DNA of 64,000 bases, taken from assembly GCA_029817715.1 (NCBI GenBank), contig JARUPY010000313.1, positions 124,001 through 188,000 of the forward strand, given 5' to 3'. This document shows, one piece after another, positions 7,183-19,000 of the stretch. This DNA is from Melastoma dodecandrum (taxonomy: Eukaryota; Streptophyta; Magnoliopsida; Myrtales; Melastomataceae). The notes beneath the pieces are model-generated. The model did not search any database. It saw only the letters and a program-made list of their open reading frames with translations, and had not been told where the DNA came from. Position 1 is the first letter of the stretch. Every line of letters begins with the position of its first letter. Position numbers and translations under genes: made by a program.

Positions 7183-8492
7183 GATTTGCCTCCGGAGGGA
7201 ATCTTGCAGCCGGTCTCGGGCCGGTCGAAGCCCAAGGATTCGAGCGGGCTCACGGGATGCAGGAAGCCCGGCTCCGGCGCGACCGACACCAGCATCTTCG
7301 GCTGCACGAGCAGGATCGGCTGCGACAATTGCCGGTCCCACGGGCGGAAATGCACCGGCACGCCCTTGAAGGCGGCGATGTCGAAGTCCGGCCGCATCGC
7401 GTATTCGGCGATCGTCCGCGGATCGCCGCTCTTCGAGCGCGTCGCCGCCTCGCCGATGACGCGGATCGCCACCCAGGCCTGATAGTCGAGCGGTCGCATC
7501 GCCCGCTTGTTGGTGCGCACGAAGCGGCTCTGCAATTGCGCCGAGCCCCAGGAATCGAGCACCCGCGACCACGTCGCCGGCACCAGCCCCTGCGTGCCGC
7601 CGACCAGCACCGGCTCCGCGGTGTGATACTGGATGTAGTCGCCGAAATTGCCGGCCTCGTCGGCGACGACGATCATGTCGGCGCCGGTGCCGCGGGTGAA
7701 GACGAGCGCCGCCGCCTGGGTCGGCCCGTCGGCCCGCGCGCGGGCGAGATCGCCGTACTCCCAAACCTTGTCGCCGACGATCCTCGCGCCGAACTTCTTG
7801 GCCGAGCGGCGCACGGCATCGGCGTAGAGCTGGTCGTCGGGATCCTTGCCGACGACCAGGAAGATCTTCTGCCATTTCGAGTAGATCAGGAACTGCACCA
7901 GCGCGTCGGTCAGCATCGCGCGCGACGGCGCGACGTCGTAGACGTTGGCGCGGCAGTCGGCGTTGCGCAGGCTGTCGTCCTGCGACTGGATCGAATAGAG
8001 CGCCGCGGGCGAGTCCTTGAGCGCGTCGGAGACGGCGAGGAGGTCCTGCGTCGGCAGGTCGGCGACGATCAGCCCCTCGCCCTTGGCGACCATGGCCTTG
8101 GCGGCATCCACCGCCGACTCGCCCTTGTTGAGGATCACCTCGTCGAGCGTGAAATTCTGCCCGGTCAGCCGCCCGGTCGTCTTCATGTCGCGCATGGCGA
8201 TCTTGGCACCGGCGACGCCGACGTCGGCCGGCTCGGCCTCGTAATCGTAGATCGCCGGGGCCGGGCGGCGGAAGCCGAGATAGGCGATCCTGACGTCCTG
8301 CGCGGCGCTCGGTGCCGGCATGCCGGGCGCGGCGGTCGGCGGGCTACCGCCCGGCGTCTGTGCGACGGCTGGGCTGAGGACGGGAAGGGCGAGGATCGCA
8401 GACGACAGAAGCGCAGCGCGCGCCAGCACGGGGAGGCGTGACGACAAGATCTTCCTCAGCGGTTCCTCGATGCCGCGCGGGGGTCGCGACAC
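7179..8492 (-). CDS. Periplasmic substrate-binding protein of the PQQ-associated ABC system
   Basis: A 437-aa protein with a signal peptide (hydrophobic residues about 22-43, ending SPAVAQ) and a type I periplasmic-binding fold like branched-chain amino-acid/LivJ-type proteins (VRIAYLGFRRP, LIVADLPTQDLLAVSDAL, KIFLVVGKDPDDQLYADAV, DMIVVADEAGNFG). It is first in the minus-strand cluster and overlaps the propeller gene by 4 bases. Members of this clade are annotated as 'ABC substrate-binding protein, PQQ-dependent alcohol dehydrogenase system'; LutA of Methylobacterium appears to be a relative. The ligand could be a lanthanide complex or an alcohol-metabolism compound; the sequence does not tell. 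Confidence 0.9.
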   Translation of the reverse strand: MSRPPRGIEEPLRKILSSRLPVLARAALLSSAILALPVLSPAVAQTPGGSPPTAAPGMPAPSAAQDVRIAYLGFRRPAPAIYDYEAEPADVGVAGAKIAMRDMKTTGRLTGQNFTLDEVILNKGESAVDAAKAMVAKGEGLIVADLPTQDLLAVSDALKDSPAALYSIQSQDDSLRNADCRANVYDVAPSRAMLTDALVQFLIYSKWQKIFLVVGKDPDDQLYADAVRRSAKKFGARIVGDKVWEYGDLARARADGPTQAAALVFTRGTGADMIVVADEAGNFGDYIQYHTAEPVLVGGTQGLVPATWSRVLDSWGSAQLQSRFVRTNKRAMRPLDYQAWVAIRVIGEAATRSKSGDPRTIAEYAMRPDFDIAAFKGVPVHFRPWDRQLSQPILLVQPKMLVSVAPEPGFLHPVSPLESLGFDRPETGCKIPSGGKS

Positions 8493-8722
8493 CCTGCGGA
8501 AAGCCTGGCCTGCCGACGGTTAAGTCCCGTCGATCCCGCGGCTTTCCTGGTTGTCCCGACGCTAACAGGCGGGACTGAGCGCAGCAAGCCAAGAGCCATA
8601 AGGCGTTTCTAAGAACAAGCCGCGGGAGGCCGGCCGCGTTGATCTTGCTTGACCTTGCTTGACCTTGGCGACGGCGCCACGCGATACGCCAGCCTCAGGC
8701 GCCCCAGCGACGACCCGCGCGG
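8493..8722. other. Divergent intergenic region with short tandem repeat
   Basis: This 230-base region separates the divergent binding-protein gene and sulfotransferase gene and must carry both promoters. At 8641-8670 there are three imperfect 10-base units (GATCTTGCTT, GACCTTGCTT, GACCTTGGCG). An inverted AGTCCCG / CGGGACT pair flanks about 45 bases near 8523-8577. I could not identify convincing -35/-10 elements. No open reading frame here looks coding. Confidence 0.4.
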
Positions 8723-9346
8723 ATGATCTCGCACAAGCACAAGTTCATCTTCATCCACATCCCGAAGACCGGTGGCAATTCCGTGCAGACGGTGCTCGCC
8801 CCGTTCTCCGACGACCGGATCGAGGCGCGCCATACCCACCAGGACGGCGTCGAGCGCTTCGCCGTGCGCGGCCGGCTGACCCCCGACAAGCACGTCGATC
8901 TCGCCTACTACGCCCGCCATCTGCGGCTCGAGCGTTTCCGGATCGTCGCCTGCGTCCGGCACCCGGTCGAGCGTCTGCTCTCGTACTATTTCTCGCCGAG
9001 CAAATGGTACGTCCAGCATCGCGACGGCAGCTGGCACCACAAGCCGCCCTACTGGGATCGCGAACGCTTCCTCGCCGAGCTCGGGCCGCGCGCGGTCGAC
9101 TTCCTGACCGTCGACGGCGCGTTCCGTGCGCCGGACCACCTGCTGCGCTTCGAGCGGCTGGAAGACGACTTTGCCGCCTTCCTGCGCGCAGCCGACATCC
9201 CGGCGACGGCCTCCCTGCCGAAGGTCAACGTAAGCCGCACCCCAAGCGAAGCCTTGGCGCAGGCGCAGGCCGATCCCGTCGTCGCCGAGGTCGCGCGGGA
9301 GCGCTATCGCGAGGACTTCGAGCGCTTCGGCTTCACGCTGCCCTAG
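8723..9346 (+). CDS. Sulfotransferase family protein
   Basis: A 207-aa single-domain protein of the sulfotransferase 2 family. The 5'-phosphosulfate-binding loop is HIPKTGGNSV near the N-terminus, and the 3'-phosphate-binding motif is RIVACVRHPVERLLSYYF around residues 73-90. This predicts transfer of sulfate from PAPS to a hydroxyl on a carbohydrate, lipid or peptide; the acceptor is unknown. It is monocistronic, 16 bases from the convergent pgm gene. It has no signal peptide, so it is cytoplasmic. The length is at the short end of the family. Confidence 0.9.
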   Translation: MISHKHKFIFIHIPKTGGNSVQTVLAPFSDDRIEARHTHQDGVERFAVRGRLTPDKHVDLAYYARHLRLERFRIVACVRHPVERLLSYYFSPSKWYVQHRDGSWHHKPPYWDRERFLAELGPRAVDFLTVDGAFRAPDHLLRFERLEDDFAAFLRAADIPATASLPKVNVSRTPSEALAQAQADPVVAEVARERYREDFERFGFTLP

Positions 9347-9362
9347 CGTTCCCGCCCCCCGC

Positions 9363-11793
<2,431 letters not shown>

Positions 11794-11826
11794 ACGCACC
11801 CTTGTACCGAAAAAGCTGAGCTACCG

Positions 11827-13857
11827 TTAACTTTCGACAATCGCGCGCAACGGAGCCGAGAATTCCGCGGCGAGCCCTTCCTCTCCGTAGTCCAGGCGGG
11901 CGCTTCCGGCGCCGACCAATCCCATGCCGATGAGGCGGGAGCCGAAGCCCTTCCGCGTCGGCGCCCGTGCCGGCGGCCCGTCGCGCTCGAGCCAGGACAG
12001 CACGAGGATCGGCTGGGCGTCGCTCGCTTCGATCGTCCAGTCGAGCGCGACCCGGCCCGCCTCCACCGACAGCGAGCCATACTTGATGGCGTTCGTGGCC
12101 AGTTCATGAAGGAGGAGTGACAGCGACAGCGTGGCTTTCGGCGACATGGTGATGTCGGGGCCGCCGCTCTCGAACTGGCCCTCGTGCCCATGCAGGCCGA
12201 GCACCTGCGTCACCACGCTGCCGATCGGCGCCGACACGAACTTTTGCTCGATCAGGACGTCGTGCGCCTTGGAGAGCGCGATGATGCGATCCTCCAGCGC
12301 CTTGACCACGTCCCGCTCGGAGATGCCGCGCAGCGTCTGGTTGGCGATGGCCTGGACCATGGCGAGCGTGTTCTTGAGCCGGTGGCTGAGCTCCATGTTG
12401 AGCACGCGCTGCTGCTCTTCGGCGCGGATCTTGGCCAGCGTCGCGTAGGTGCGGTCGGCGACGGCGACGACGAAGTCGATCTCGCCGGGGCTCCAGGTGC
12501 GCGGCGAGGCGCTGTGCACGAAGAGCGCCGCGAGCAGGCGGCCGTGGTCGAGCAGCGGCACGACGATCTGCGCCTTCGCGCCGATCGCCTCGTAGCTGGC
12601 GCGGTCCGCCGTCAGCCAGAGGTCGGCGGGAATGTTGGCGTTGATGATCGTCGCGCCCGTCTTGAGGCGCTCGACCGTCGCGGAGAACATCGAAAGGTGA
12701 TGCGTGCCGGCGAGGCTCGCGACGCCGGGTGCGCACCAGTTGTGCTCGACGTGGAACGTGTCGCCCGCCACATCGATCAGCGTCATGGCGGCCCGCGCGG
12801 CATCGAGGGTGGTGCCGAGCGTGCGCGCCGCAAAGCCGACGATCTCGCCGACCGTCGTCGCCTCGCGCACGAGGTCGCCGAGGTCGAGCAGCGCCTTGGC
12901 CCGCAGGTCGATCAGCTTGCTCTCAGTCACGTCGCGCACGACGCCGATCAGCGCGACCACGTTGCCCGCGGCATCGAAGCGGAAGTCGGCATTGCGCGAG
13001 ATCCAGCGCAGGGCGCCGTCGTTGGCCCGGTGGATGCGATAGTCGACCGCGCCCGCTGCAGTCCCGTCGGCCAGGGTGTCGCTCGTCATGATGCGGCCGC
13101 GATCGGGCTCGGCGACGAGCGCCTTGAGCTCCTTGACGGGATAGTCGGGCCGCACCGGAAGCCCGAAGAGCCGGCACGTCGTCGCGGAGACCGCGACGCG
13201 GTGGCTCGCGAGATCGACCTCGAACGTGCCGACGCCGCCGGCCTCCTGCGCGTCGATCAGGCGAACCTGCTCCTCGCGCGATGCCATCCCCCGCGAATGG
13301 GCGGCGACGATCGCCACCTCGCGGTCGAGCACCGCGCGGCGCATCGTCATGATCGCGATGACCTGTCGCGACAGCGCCCGCAGCGCGTCCGCCTGCGCCG
13401 TCGTGAGGCCGCCCGGGCGCGGCACCCCGTCGATGACGCAGAGCGAGCCGATCGGGATGCCCTCCGGCGTCCGCAGCACCGCGCCGGCGTAGAAGCGGAT
13501 GTGCGGCGCACCCGTCACCAGGGTGTTGGCGCACGTCCGCGGGTCGGCGGTGAGGTCGGGGATCACCAGCAGGTCCGGCTCGACCAGCGCATGGACGCAC
13601 ACCGACTGGCTGAGCGGCGTCTCGCAGGCGCCGAAGCCGACGCGGGCCTTGAACCATTGCCGCTCCGAGCCGACGAGGCTCACGAGCGCCGTCGGCGTGT
13701 CGCAGACCAGACGGGCGATCTGCACGACGTCGTCGAACTCGGGCTCCGGCGGGGTGTCGAGAATGTCGTAGCTCGCGAGAGCCTCGAGGCGGGCGTCAAG
13801 GAGCGTCAAGGAGAGAACCGGCCGAGCGTTTCGGCGATAGAGGAACGGAGCGGCCAC
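11827..13857 (-). CDS. HWE-family sensor histidine kinase with GAF-PAS-GAF input
   Basis: About 676 aa, soluble. In order: an N-terminal GAF domain (from LASYDILDTPPEPEFDDVV, ligand-pocket motifs CVHALVEPDLLVIPDL and IGSLCVIDG), a PAS domain with PAC tail (RWISRNADFRFDAAGNVVALIG), a second GAF domain (VEHNWCAPGVASLAGTHHL), and an HWE kinase core with H-box MELSHRLKNTLAMVQAIANQ, N-box HELATNAIKYGSLS and the diagnostic WxE (SWLERDGPP). The start is uncertain: no ATG lies near the conserved N-terminus, so the GTG at 13857 is used; a TTG closer to LTLLDARLEAL is possible. It probably signals through the adjacent CheY-like protein. Signal unknown. Confidence 0.88.
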   Translation of the reverse strand: MAAPFLYRRNARPVLSLTLLDARLEALASYDILDTPPEPEFDDVVQIARLVCDTPTALVSLVGSERQWFKARVGFGACETPLSQSVCVHALVEPDLLVIPDLTADPRTCANTLVTGAPHIRFYAGAVLRTPEGIPIGSLCVIDGVPRPGGLTTAQADALRALSRQVIAIMTMRRAVLDREVAIVAAHSRGMASREEQVRLIDAQEAGGVGTFEVDLASHRVAVSATTCRLFGLPVRPDYPVKELKALVAEPDRGRIMTSDTLADGTAAGAVDYRIHRANDGALRWISRNADFRFDAAGNVVALIGVVRDVTESKLIDLRAKALLDLGDLVREATTVGEIVGFAARTLGTTLDAARAAMTLIDVAGDTFHVEHNWCAPGVASLAGTHHLSMFSATVERLKTGATIINANIPADLWLTADRASYEAIGAKAQIVVPLLDHGRLLAALFVHSASPRTWSPGEIDFVVAVADRTYATLAKIRAEEQQRVLNMELSHRLKNTLAMVQAIANQTLRGISERDVVKALEDRIIALSKAHDVLIEQKFVSAPIGSVVTQVLGLHGHEGQFESGGPDITMSPKATLSLSLLLHELATNAIKYGSLSVEAGRVALDWTIEASDAQPILVLSWLERDGPPARAPTRKGFGSRLIGMGLVGAGSARLDYGEEGLAAEFSAPLRAIVES

Positions 13858-13933
13858 CCATTTCGTGGATGTGCGCCGGTGTAAAGCGCTGCAGTGCGCA
13901 TTTCGCACCGTTTTGGTTGTCGACCCCGGTGTC

Positions 13934-14314
13934 TTACGACGTTTGGGATGCCTCGGTGAAGACCAGGACATTACCGAAGGGGTCGTGGACCGTCACCTCC
14001 AACGTGCCCCATTCCGTACGCTCCAGGCCAGGCCGCCCGTAGCCGCAGCGCTTGGCGGTTAGATCCCGCTGCAGCGCCTCGCCGCCGCGGGTCGTGACGC
14101 GCACACGAGCGCCGGGGCAGCCGTCGCCGTGGTGCTCGCTGAGGTGCAGGACGAGGCCGCCGCGCGAGATCTGCCGGTAGAGCGGCGGCAGGCCCGGCTC
14201 GAAGCGGTGGTCCCAGTCGACCGCGAACCCAAGGAAGCCGAGATAGAACTCGTCCGCCTTGGCGATGTCGAAGATGCGCAGGATCGGCACGACGCCGCCG
14301 AAGCTGATGTCCAT
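13934..14314 (-). CDS. VOC-superfamily (glyoxalase/bleomycin-resistance-like) protein
   Basis: A 126-aa protein with the paired beta-alpha-beta-beta-beta modules of the vicinal-oxygen-chelate fold: VVPILRIFDIAKADEFYLGFLGF in the first half and EVTVHDPFGNVLVFTEA in the second. The pattern (VDWDHRFEPGLPPLYRQISR, HLSEHHGDG) matches the subgroup annotated as glyoxalase superfamily or bleomycin-resistance proteins without proven activity. A divergent eda gene starts 129 bases away. Whether it binds metal or a drug cannot be told from sequence. Confidence 0.85.
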   Translation of the reverse strand: MDISFGGVVPILRIFDIAKADEFYLGFLGFAVDWDHRFEPGLPPLYRQISRGGLVLHLSEHHGDGCPGARVRVTTRGGEALQRDLTAKRCGYGRPGLERTEWGTLEVTVHDPFGNVLVFTEASQTS

Positions 14315-14442
14315 TTCCGCCTCCTTTCGCCGCCAGCCATGCGCGGGAGAGACATGCGTCCAAAGCAGAGATGGGCCGACAGATGGCCTTTGCCATCCGG
14401 CGCAGGGGTTGCAAGGATGAGTCGACCGACCGGAGCACGCCC

Positions 14443-15078
14443 ATGACCGAGACGGGACCTCATCGCCTTCTGCGCTCGGCGCGCCTCGTGCCCGTGCTGA
14501 CGATCGCGCGCGAACAGGACGCCGTGCCGCTCGCCCGCGCGCTCGTCGCCGGCGGCGTCAGGACGCTCGAGATCACGCTGCGCACCGCCGCCGGCATGTC
14601 GGCCGCCAAGCTGATCCATGCCGAGGTCCCAGACGCGATCGTCGGGCTCGGCACCGTGCTGACGCGCCGCGACCTCGAGGTCTGCGTGAACAACGGGCTG
14701 AAGTTCGCCTTCTCGCCGGGCGCCTCGCCGGCCCTGCTCGACGCCGCGGCGGCGATCGGCCTCGAGTTCGTCCCCGGCGTGCAGACGGCCTCCGAGATCA
14801 TGGCCTGCCTCGAGCGCGGCTTCCATGTCATGAAGTTTTTCCCCGCCGTGCCCGCCGGCGGCATCCCGACGCTGAAATCCCTGGCCGGGCCGTTCCCGCA
14901 GGTGAGCTTCTGCCCCACCGGCGGCATCAGCGAAGCGGATGCCCCGAAGTGGCTGGCCCTGCCCAACGTGCTCGCCGTCGGCGGCTCGTGGCTGGCGCCG
15001 GCCGAGCTGGTGGCGGCCGGCGACTGGGCCGCGATCACCGCGCGCGCCAGAAAATCGATGGAGCTGCTCGGGGCCTGA
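14443..15078 (+). CDS. eda: 2-dehydro-3-deoxy-phosphogluconate (KDPG) aldolase
   Basis: A 211-aa class I aldolase that splits KDPG into pyruvate and glyceraldehyde-3-phosphate, the last step of the Entner-Doudoroff pathway. The base Glu is in RTLEITLRT, the Schiff-base Lys in [13 protein letters not shown], and the phosphate-binding end in [14 protein letters not shown]. The start at 14443 begins the conserved protein; upstream in-frame ATGs are in non-conserved sequence. It is followed 29 bases later by edd on the same strand, forming an eda-edd operon. Confidence 0.96.
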   Translation: MTETGPHRLLRSARLVPVLTIAREQDAVPLARALVAGGVRTLEITLRTAAGMSAAKLIHAEVPDAIVGLGTVLTRRDLEVCVNNGLKFAFSPGASPALLDAAAAIGLEFVPGVQTASEIMACLERGFHVMKFFPAVPAGGIPTLKSLAGPFPQVSFCPTGGISEADAPKWLALPNVLAVGGSWLAPAELVAAGDWAAITARARKSMELLGA

Positions 15079-15107
15079 CCGCTGCGGCTGGAATTCAAGG
15101 ACAGACC

Positions 15108-16554
15108 ATGACCATCCACGCCCGCGTCGCCGAGGTCACCGAGCGCATCGTCGCGCGCAGCCACGAGACCCGCTCGTGCTACCTCGATCGCCTCGAGGCC
15201 GCGGCGCAGCAGGCGAAGACGCCGCTCTCGCGGCTCGGCTGCGCCAACCAGGCGCACGCCTTCGCCGCGGCGCCGGCCAACGACAAGGCGCGGCTGGCGG
15301 TCGGCCGCACGCCGAACCTCGGCATCGTCACCGCCTACAACGACATGCTGTCGGCGCATCAGCCCTACGAGACCTACCCCGAGCTGATCCGCCAGGCAGC
15401 GCGCGCCGCCGGCGCGACGGCGCAGGTCGCCGGCGGCGTGCCCGCCATGTGCGACGGCGTCACCCAGGGCGAGGCCGGCATGGAGCTCTCCCTCTTCTCG
15501 CGCGACGTGATCGCGCTCGCCACCGCCGTGGCGCTCTCGCACCAGACCTTCGACGCCGCGGTCTATCTCGGCATCTGCGACAAGATCGTGCCGGGCCTGG
15601 TGATCGGCGCGCTCTCCTTCGGCCACCTGCCAGCCGTGTTCGTGCCGGCCGGCCCGATGACGACCGGCATCTCGAACACCGAGAAGAGCCAGATCCGCCA
15701 GCTCTACGCCGAGGGCAAGGTCGGCCGCGACGAGCTGCTGGCTTCCGAGATGGGCGCCTACCACGGGCCTGGCACCTGCACCTTCTACGGCACGGCGAAC
15801 ACCAACCAGATGCTGATGGAGATCATGGGCCTGCACCTGCCCGGCGCCGCCTTCATCAATCCCGGCACAAGGCTGCGCGAGGCGCTGACCGAGGAGGCCG
15901 CGCGCCGCGCGCTGTCGCTCACCGCCGCCGGCAACGGCTACACGCCGATCGGCCGCATGCTCGACGAGAAGGTGTTCGTCAACGGCATCGTCGGGCTGCA
16001 CGCGACCGGTGGGTCGACCAACCATACGATCCACCTGATCGCCATGGCGGGCGCGGCCGGCGTCAGGCTCACCTGGGACGATTTCTCCGACATCGCCGAG
16101 GTGACGCCGCTGCTCGCCCGCGTCTATCCCAACGGCAAGGCCGACGTGAACCATTTCCACGCCGCCGGCGGCATGGCCTTCGTGATCCGCGAGCTGCTCG
16201 ACGCCGGCCTCCTGCACGACGACGTCGCGACGGTGGCGGGCGACCTGCGCTCGTATGCCTCCGAACCCTTCCTCGATGGCGACGGCGGCGTCGAATGGCG
16301 GAAGATCCCCGAGGCGAGCGCCGACACGACCGTGCTGCGGGGCGCGGCCGAGCCGTTCAACTCGACCGGCGGCCTGCGCGTGCTGCACGGCGACCTCGGC
16401 CATGCGGTGATCAAGCTCTCGGCCGTGCATCCCGAGCGCCACATCGTCGAGGCGCCGGCGATCGTCTTCCACAGCCAGGAGCAGCTGCAGGACGCCTTCA
16501 AGGCCGGCGAGCTCGACCGCGACTTCATCGCCGTGGTGCGCTTCCAGGGCCCGA

Positions 16555-16585
<31 letters not shown>

Positions 16586-16922
16586 GATGCCGCCGCTCGG
16601 CGTGCTGCAGGACCGCGGCTTCCGCGTCGCGCTGGTGACCGACGGCCGCATGTCCGGCGCCTCGGGCAAGGTGCCGGCGGCGATTCACGTGACGCCGGAG
16701 GCGGCGATCGGCGGCGGCATTGCCCGCGTCGTCGACGGCGACATCGTGCGCGTCGACGGCGACGCCGGCACGCTCAGCGTGCTGGTGCCGGCGGAGGACT
16801 GGGCGGCGCGGCCGCAGGCGGAGGCCGACCTGTCGGCCAACACGTTTGGCTGCGGGCGCGACCTGTTCGCGATGTTCCGCGCCAACGTGGGGGGCGCGGA
16901 CACCGGGGCCGCGGTGTTCTAA
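15108..16922 (+). CDS. edd: Phosphogluconate dehydratase
   Basis: A 604-aa Fe-S dehydratase of the IlvD/Edd family that converts 6-phosphogluconate to KDPG. Cluster-ligand cysteines appear in [10 protein letters not shown] and GICDKIVPG, with a third in the [15 protein letters not shown] region. The conserved block [19 protein letters not shown] lies near the C-terminus. The ATG at 15108 has CAAGGA upstream. Length matches the family (about 600 aa). With eda it gives a complete Entner-Doudoroff branch, the usual hexose route in this group. Confidence 0.97.
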
Positions 16923-17018
16923 CGACGGGTTTTGTCTCGCCTGAAAGACATCTCCTCGTCTCTTCCTATTCGGCCATAATTACCCTACGGGCATACGAGA
17001 GTGGCCGGGAGGACTCGC

Positions 17019-18287
17019 ATGCTGGACAAGACCCGGGTGAGCGCGCCGCTCTCCCGCTATGCGATGGCCTATGTGCTCGCGGGCGGACGCGGCAGCCGGC
17101 TCCTCGAGCTGACCGACACGCGTGCCAAACCAGCGGTCTATTTCGGCGGCAAGTCGCGCATCATCGACTTCGCGCTGTCGAACGCGCTCAATTCCGGCAT
17201 CCGCCGCATCGGCGTCGCCACGCAGTACAAGGCGCACTCGCTGATCCGCCACCTGCAGCGCGGCTGGAACTTCTTCCGCCCGGAGCGCAACGAGAGCTTC
17301 GACATCCTGCCCGCCTCGCAGCAGGTGTCGGAAAACCTCTGGTACGCCGGCACGGCGGATGCCGTGACGCAGAACATCGAGATCATCCGCGGCTACGGCC
17401 CGCGCTACATGGTCATCCTCGCCGGCGACCACATCTACAAGCAGGACTACGAGCTGATGCTGCAGCAGCACGTCGACTCCGGCGCCGACGTCACCGTCGG
17501 CTGCCTCGAGGTGCCGCGCCTGGAGGCGGTCGGCTTCGGCGTCATGGCGGTGGACGAGAACGACGTCATCACGTCCTTCCTCGAGAAGCCGAAGGACCCG
17601 CCCTCGATGCCCGGCAAGCCGGACTTCGCGCTCGCCTCGATGGGCATCTACGTCTTCGAATCCGAGTTCCTGTTCGAGCAGCTGAGGCGCGATGCCGCCG
17701 ACCCGAACTCCAGCCACGATTTCGGCAAGGACATCGTCCCGCACATCGTCAGGCACGGCAAGGCCGTGGCGCATCCGTTCAGCCGCTCGTGCGTGCGCTC
17801 GACGGGCGAGGCCAACGCCTATTGGCGCGACGCCGGCACGCTCGATTCCTACTGGGAGGCCAACCTCGACCTCACCGACGTGGTGCCCGGCCTCGACCTC
17901 TACGACCGCGACTGGCCGATCTGGACCTACGGCGAGATCACCCCGCCGGCCAAGTTCATCCACGACGAGGACGGGCGCCGCGGACGCGCCACCAACTCGC
18001 TCGTCTCGGGCGGCTGCATCATCTCCGGCACCGACCTCTCGCGCTCGCTGCTGTTCACCGGCGTGCACGTGCATTCCTACGGGCGCATCCACGGCGCGGT
18101 GATCCTGCCCTACGCCGACATCGGCCGCGGCGCGCGGCTGCGCCGCGTGATCATCGATCGCGGCGTGAAGATCCCCGAGGGCCTCGTGGTCGGCGAGGAC
18201 CCCGACCACGACGCCGCCCGCTTCCGCCGCACCGACAAGGGCATCTGCCTCATCACCCAGCCGATGATCGACCGGCTGAAGAACTAG
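17019..18287 (+). CDS. glgC: Glucose-1-phosphate adenylyltransferase (ADP-glucose pyrophosphorylase)
   Basis: A 422-aa enzyme making ADP-glucose for glycogen synthesis. The nucleotide-binding [17 protein letters not shown] is followed by [24 protein letters not shown] in pieces typical of bacterial GlgC; later come [19 protein letters not shown] and the C-terminal left-handed beta-helix ([20 protein letters not shown]). The ATG at 17019 is preceded by GGGAGGA. Its stop is only 8 bases from the 3' end of the convergent HepT-like gene. The next metabolic gene, glgA, lies beyond the toxin-antitoxin pair. Confidence 0.97.
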   Translation: MLDKTRVSAPLSRYAMAYVLAGGRGSRLLELTDTRAKPAVYFGGKSRIIDFALSNALNSGIRRIGVATQYKAHSLIRHLQRGWNFFRPERNESFDILPASQQVSENLWYAGTADAVTQNIEIIRGYGPRYMVILAGDHIYKQDYELMLQQHVDSGADVTVGCLEVPRLEAVGFGVMAVDENDVITSFLEKPKDPPSMPGKPDFALASMGIYVFESEFLFEQLRRDAADPNSSHDFGKDIVPHIVRHGKAVAHPFSRSCVRSTGEANAYWRDAGTLDSYWEANLDLTDVVPGLDLYDRDWPIWTYGEITPPAKFIHDEDGRRGRATNSLVSGGCIISGTDLSRSLLFTGVHVHSYGRIHGAVILPYADIGRGARLRRVIIDRGVKIPEGLVVGEDPDHDAARFRRTDKGICLITQPMIDRLKN

Positions 18288-18295
18288 GAGCGGAG

Positions 18296-18631
18296 CTAGA
18301 GCAGGCCGTTCAGCTCGGCGAGAAGGTCGGGAAGCGCGACATGGACCGTCGTCCAGACGATCTCCATGTCGACCTCGAAATAGCCGTGGGCGATACGATT
18401 CCGAAGCCCGCGCATCTTGGTCCAAGGGACGTGACGATGGCGCGCAACATAATCAGGATGCCGATCGATCATCCTAGCCGCAGCCTCGCCGATGATCATG
18501 AGGCTCATGACCACGGCCTGCTGCGTGCGCCGGTCCGCCATGAAGCCGTCCTTGTCGAGGCCCTCGACGAACCTCCGCGCTTCGACGGCAGCGCCGTGCA
18601 TCTGCTCGATGTAGGCTTTGGCGTCGTTCAC
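18296..18631 (-). CDS. hepT: HepT-like (DUF86) toxin, ribonuclease-family HEPN protein
   Basis: A 111-aa HEPN-domain protein. The C-terminal half carries the HepT hallmark R-x4-6-H-x-Y as RNRIAHGY, needed for RNase activity and target of AMPylation in studied systems; IIGEAAARM is also typical. The GTG start overlaps the stop of the upstream nucleotidyltransferase gene by 4 bases (GTGA), the standard arrangement for this toxin-antitoxin type. It runs opposite to the flanking glycogen genes. The toxin appears intact in length and motif. The original cellular target is unknown. Confidence 0.9.
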   Translation of the reverse strand: MNDAKAYIEQMHGAAVEARRFVEGLDKDGFMADRRTQQAVVMSLMIIGEAAARMIDRHPDYVARHRHVPWTKMRGLRNRIAHGYFEVDMEIVWTTVHVALPDLLAELNGLL

Positions 18632-18918
18632 AAGGGCTTGGCTTCGGCCAGGATCCGATCGCGCAGCGACCGCGGCAGATCGCCCGGCGTCAGGAGATCG
18701 ACGCGCACGCCGAGCAAGGCCTCGAGCTCTTCCTGCAGGCCGCCAAGATCGAACAAGGTGGCGCCCGGCAACGCGTCGACGAGCAGATCGAGATCGCTTC
18801 CCTCGCGGTCCGTGCCCTTCGACGCTGAACCGAAAACACGTGGGTTCGCGGCGCGCGATCGGGCGACCGCGTCGTGAACGGCGAGTCGATTTACAGCAAT
18901 GGCATGGGACGGCTTCAT
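18628..18918 (-). CDS. mntA: MntA-like nucleotidyltransferase antitoxin
   Basis: A 96-aa minimal nucleotidyltransferase. It shows the catalytic [19 protein letters not shown] block (GSx10DxD) and a downstream VDLLTPGDL strand that would carry the third Asp. In characterised HepT/MntA pairs this protein neutralises the toxin by AMPylating it near the RxxxxHxY motif. It precedes and overlaps the HepT-like gene by 4 bases. Only 82 bases separate its start from glgA, so both promoters must lie in that short divergent gap. Confidence 0.9.
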   Translation of the reverse strand: MKPSHAIAVNRLAVHDAVARSRAANPRVFGSASKGTDREGSDLDLLVDALPGATLFDLGGLQEELEALLGVRVDLLTPGDLPRSLRDRILAEAKPL

Positions 18919-19000
18919 GCGAGCGCTCCGTCTTTGCCGAATGTCTGCCTCTGTTTGAGCCGCCCGGCAAGCTCGGCCGCCGAGACCAGGACCTGTACCA

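Noticed and set aside
8641..8670. 10-base tandem repeat considered as a mobile-element or CRISPR remnant
   Set aside because: Only three imperfect units and no flanking structure; listed with the intergenic region only.
14939..18877. 1312-aa plus-strand open frame across edd and glgC
   Set aside because: Out of frame with two well-identified genes and composed of Arg/Ala/Gly repeats; a shadow.
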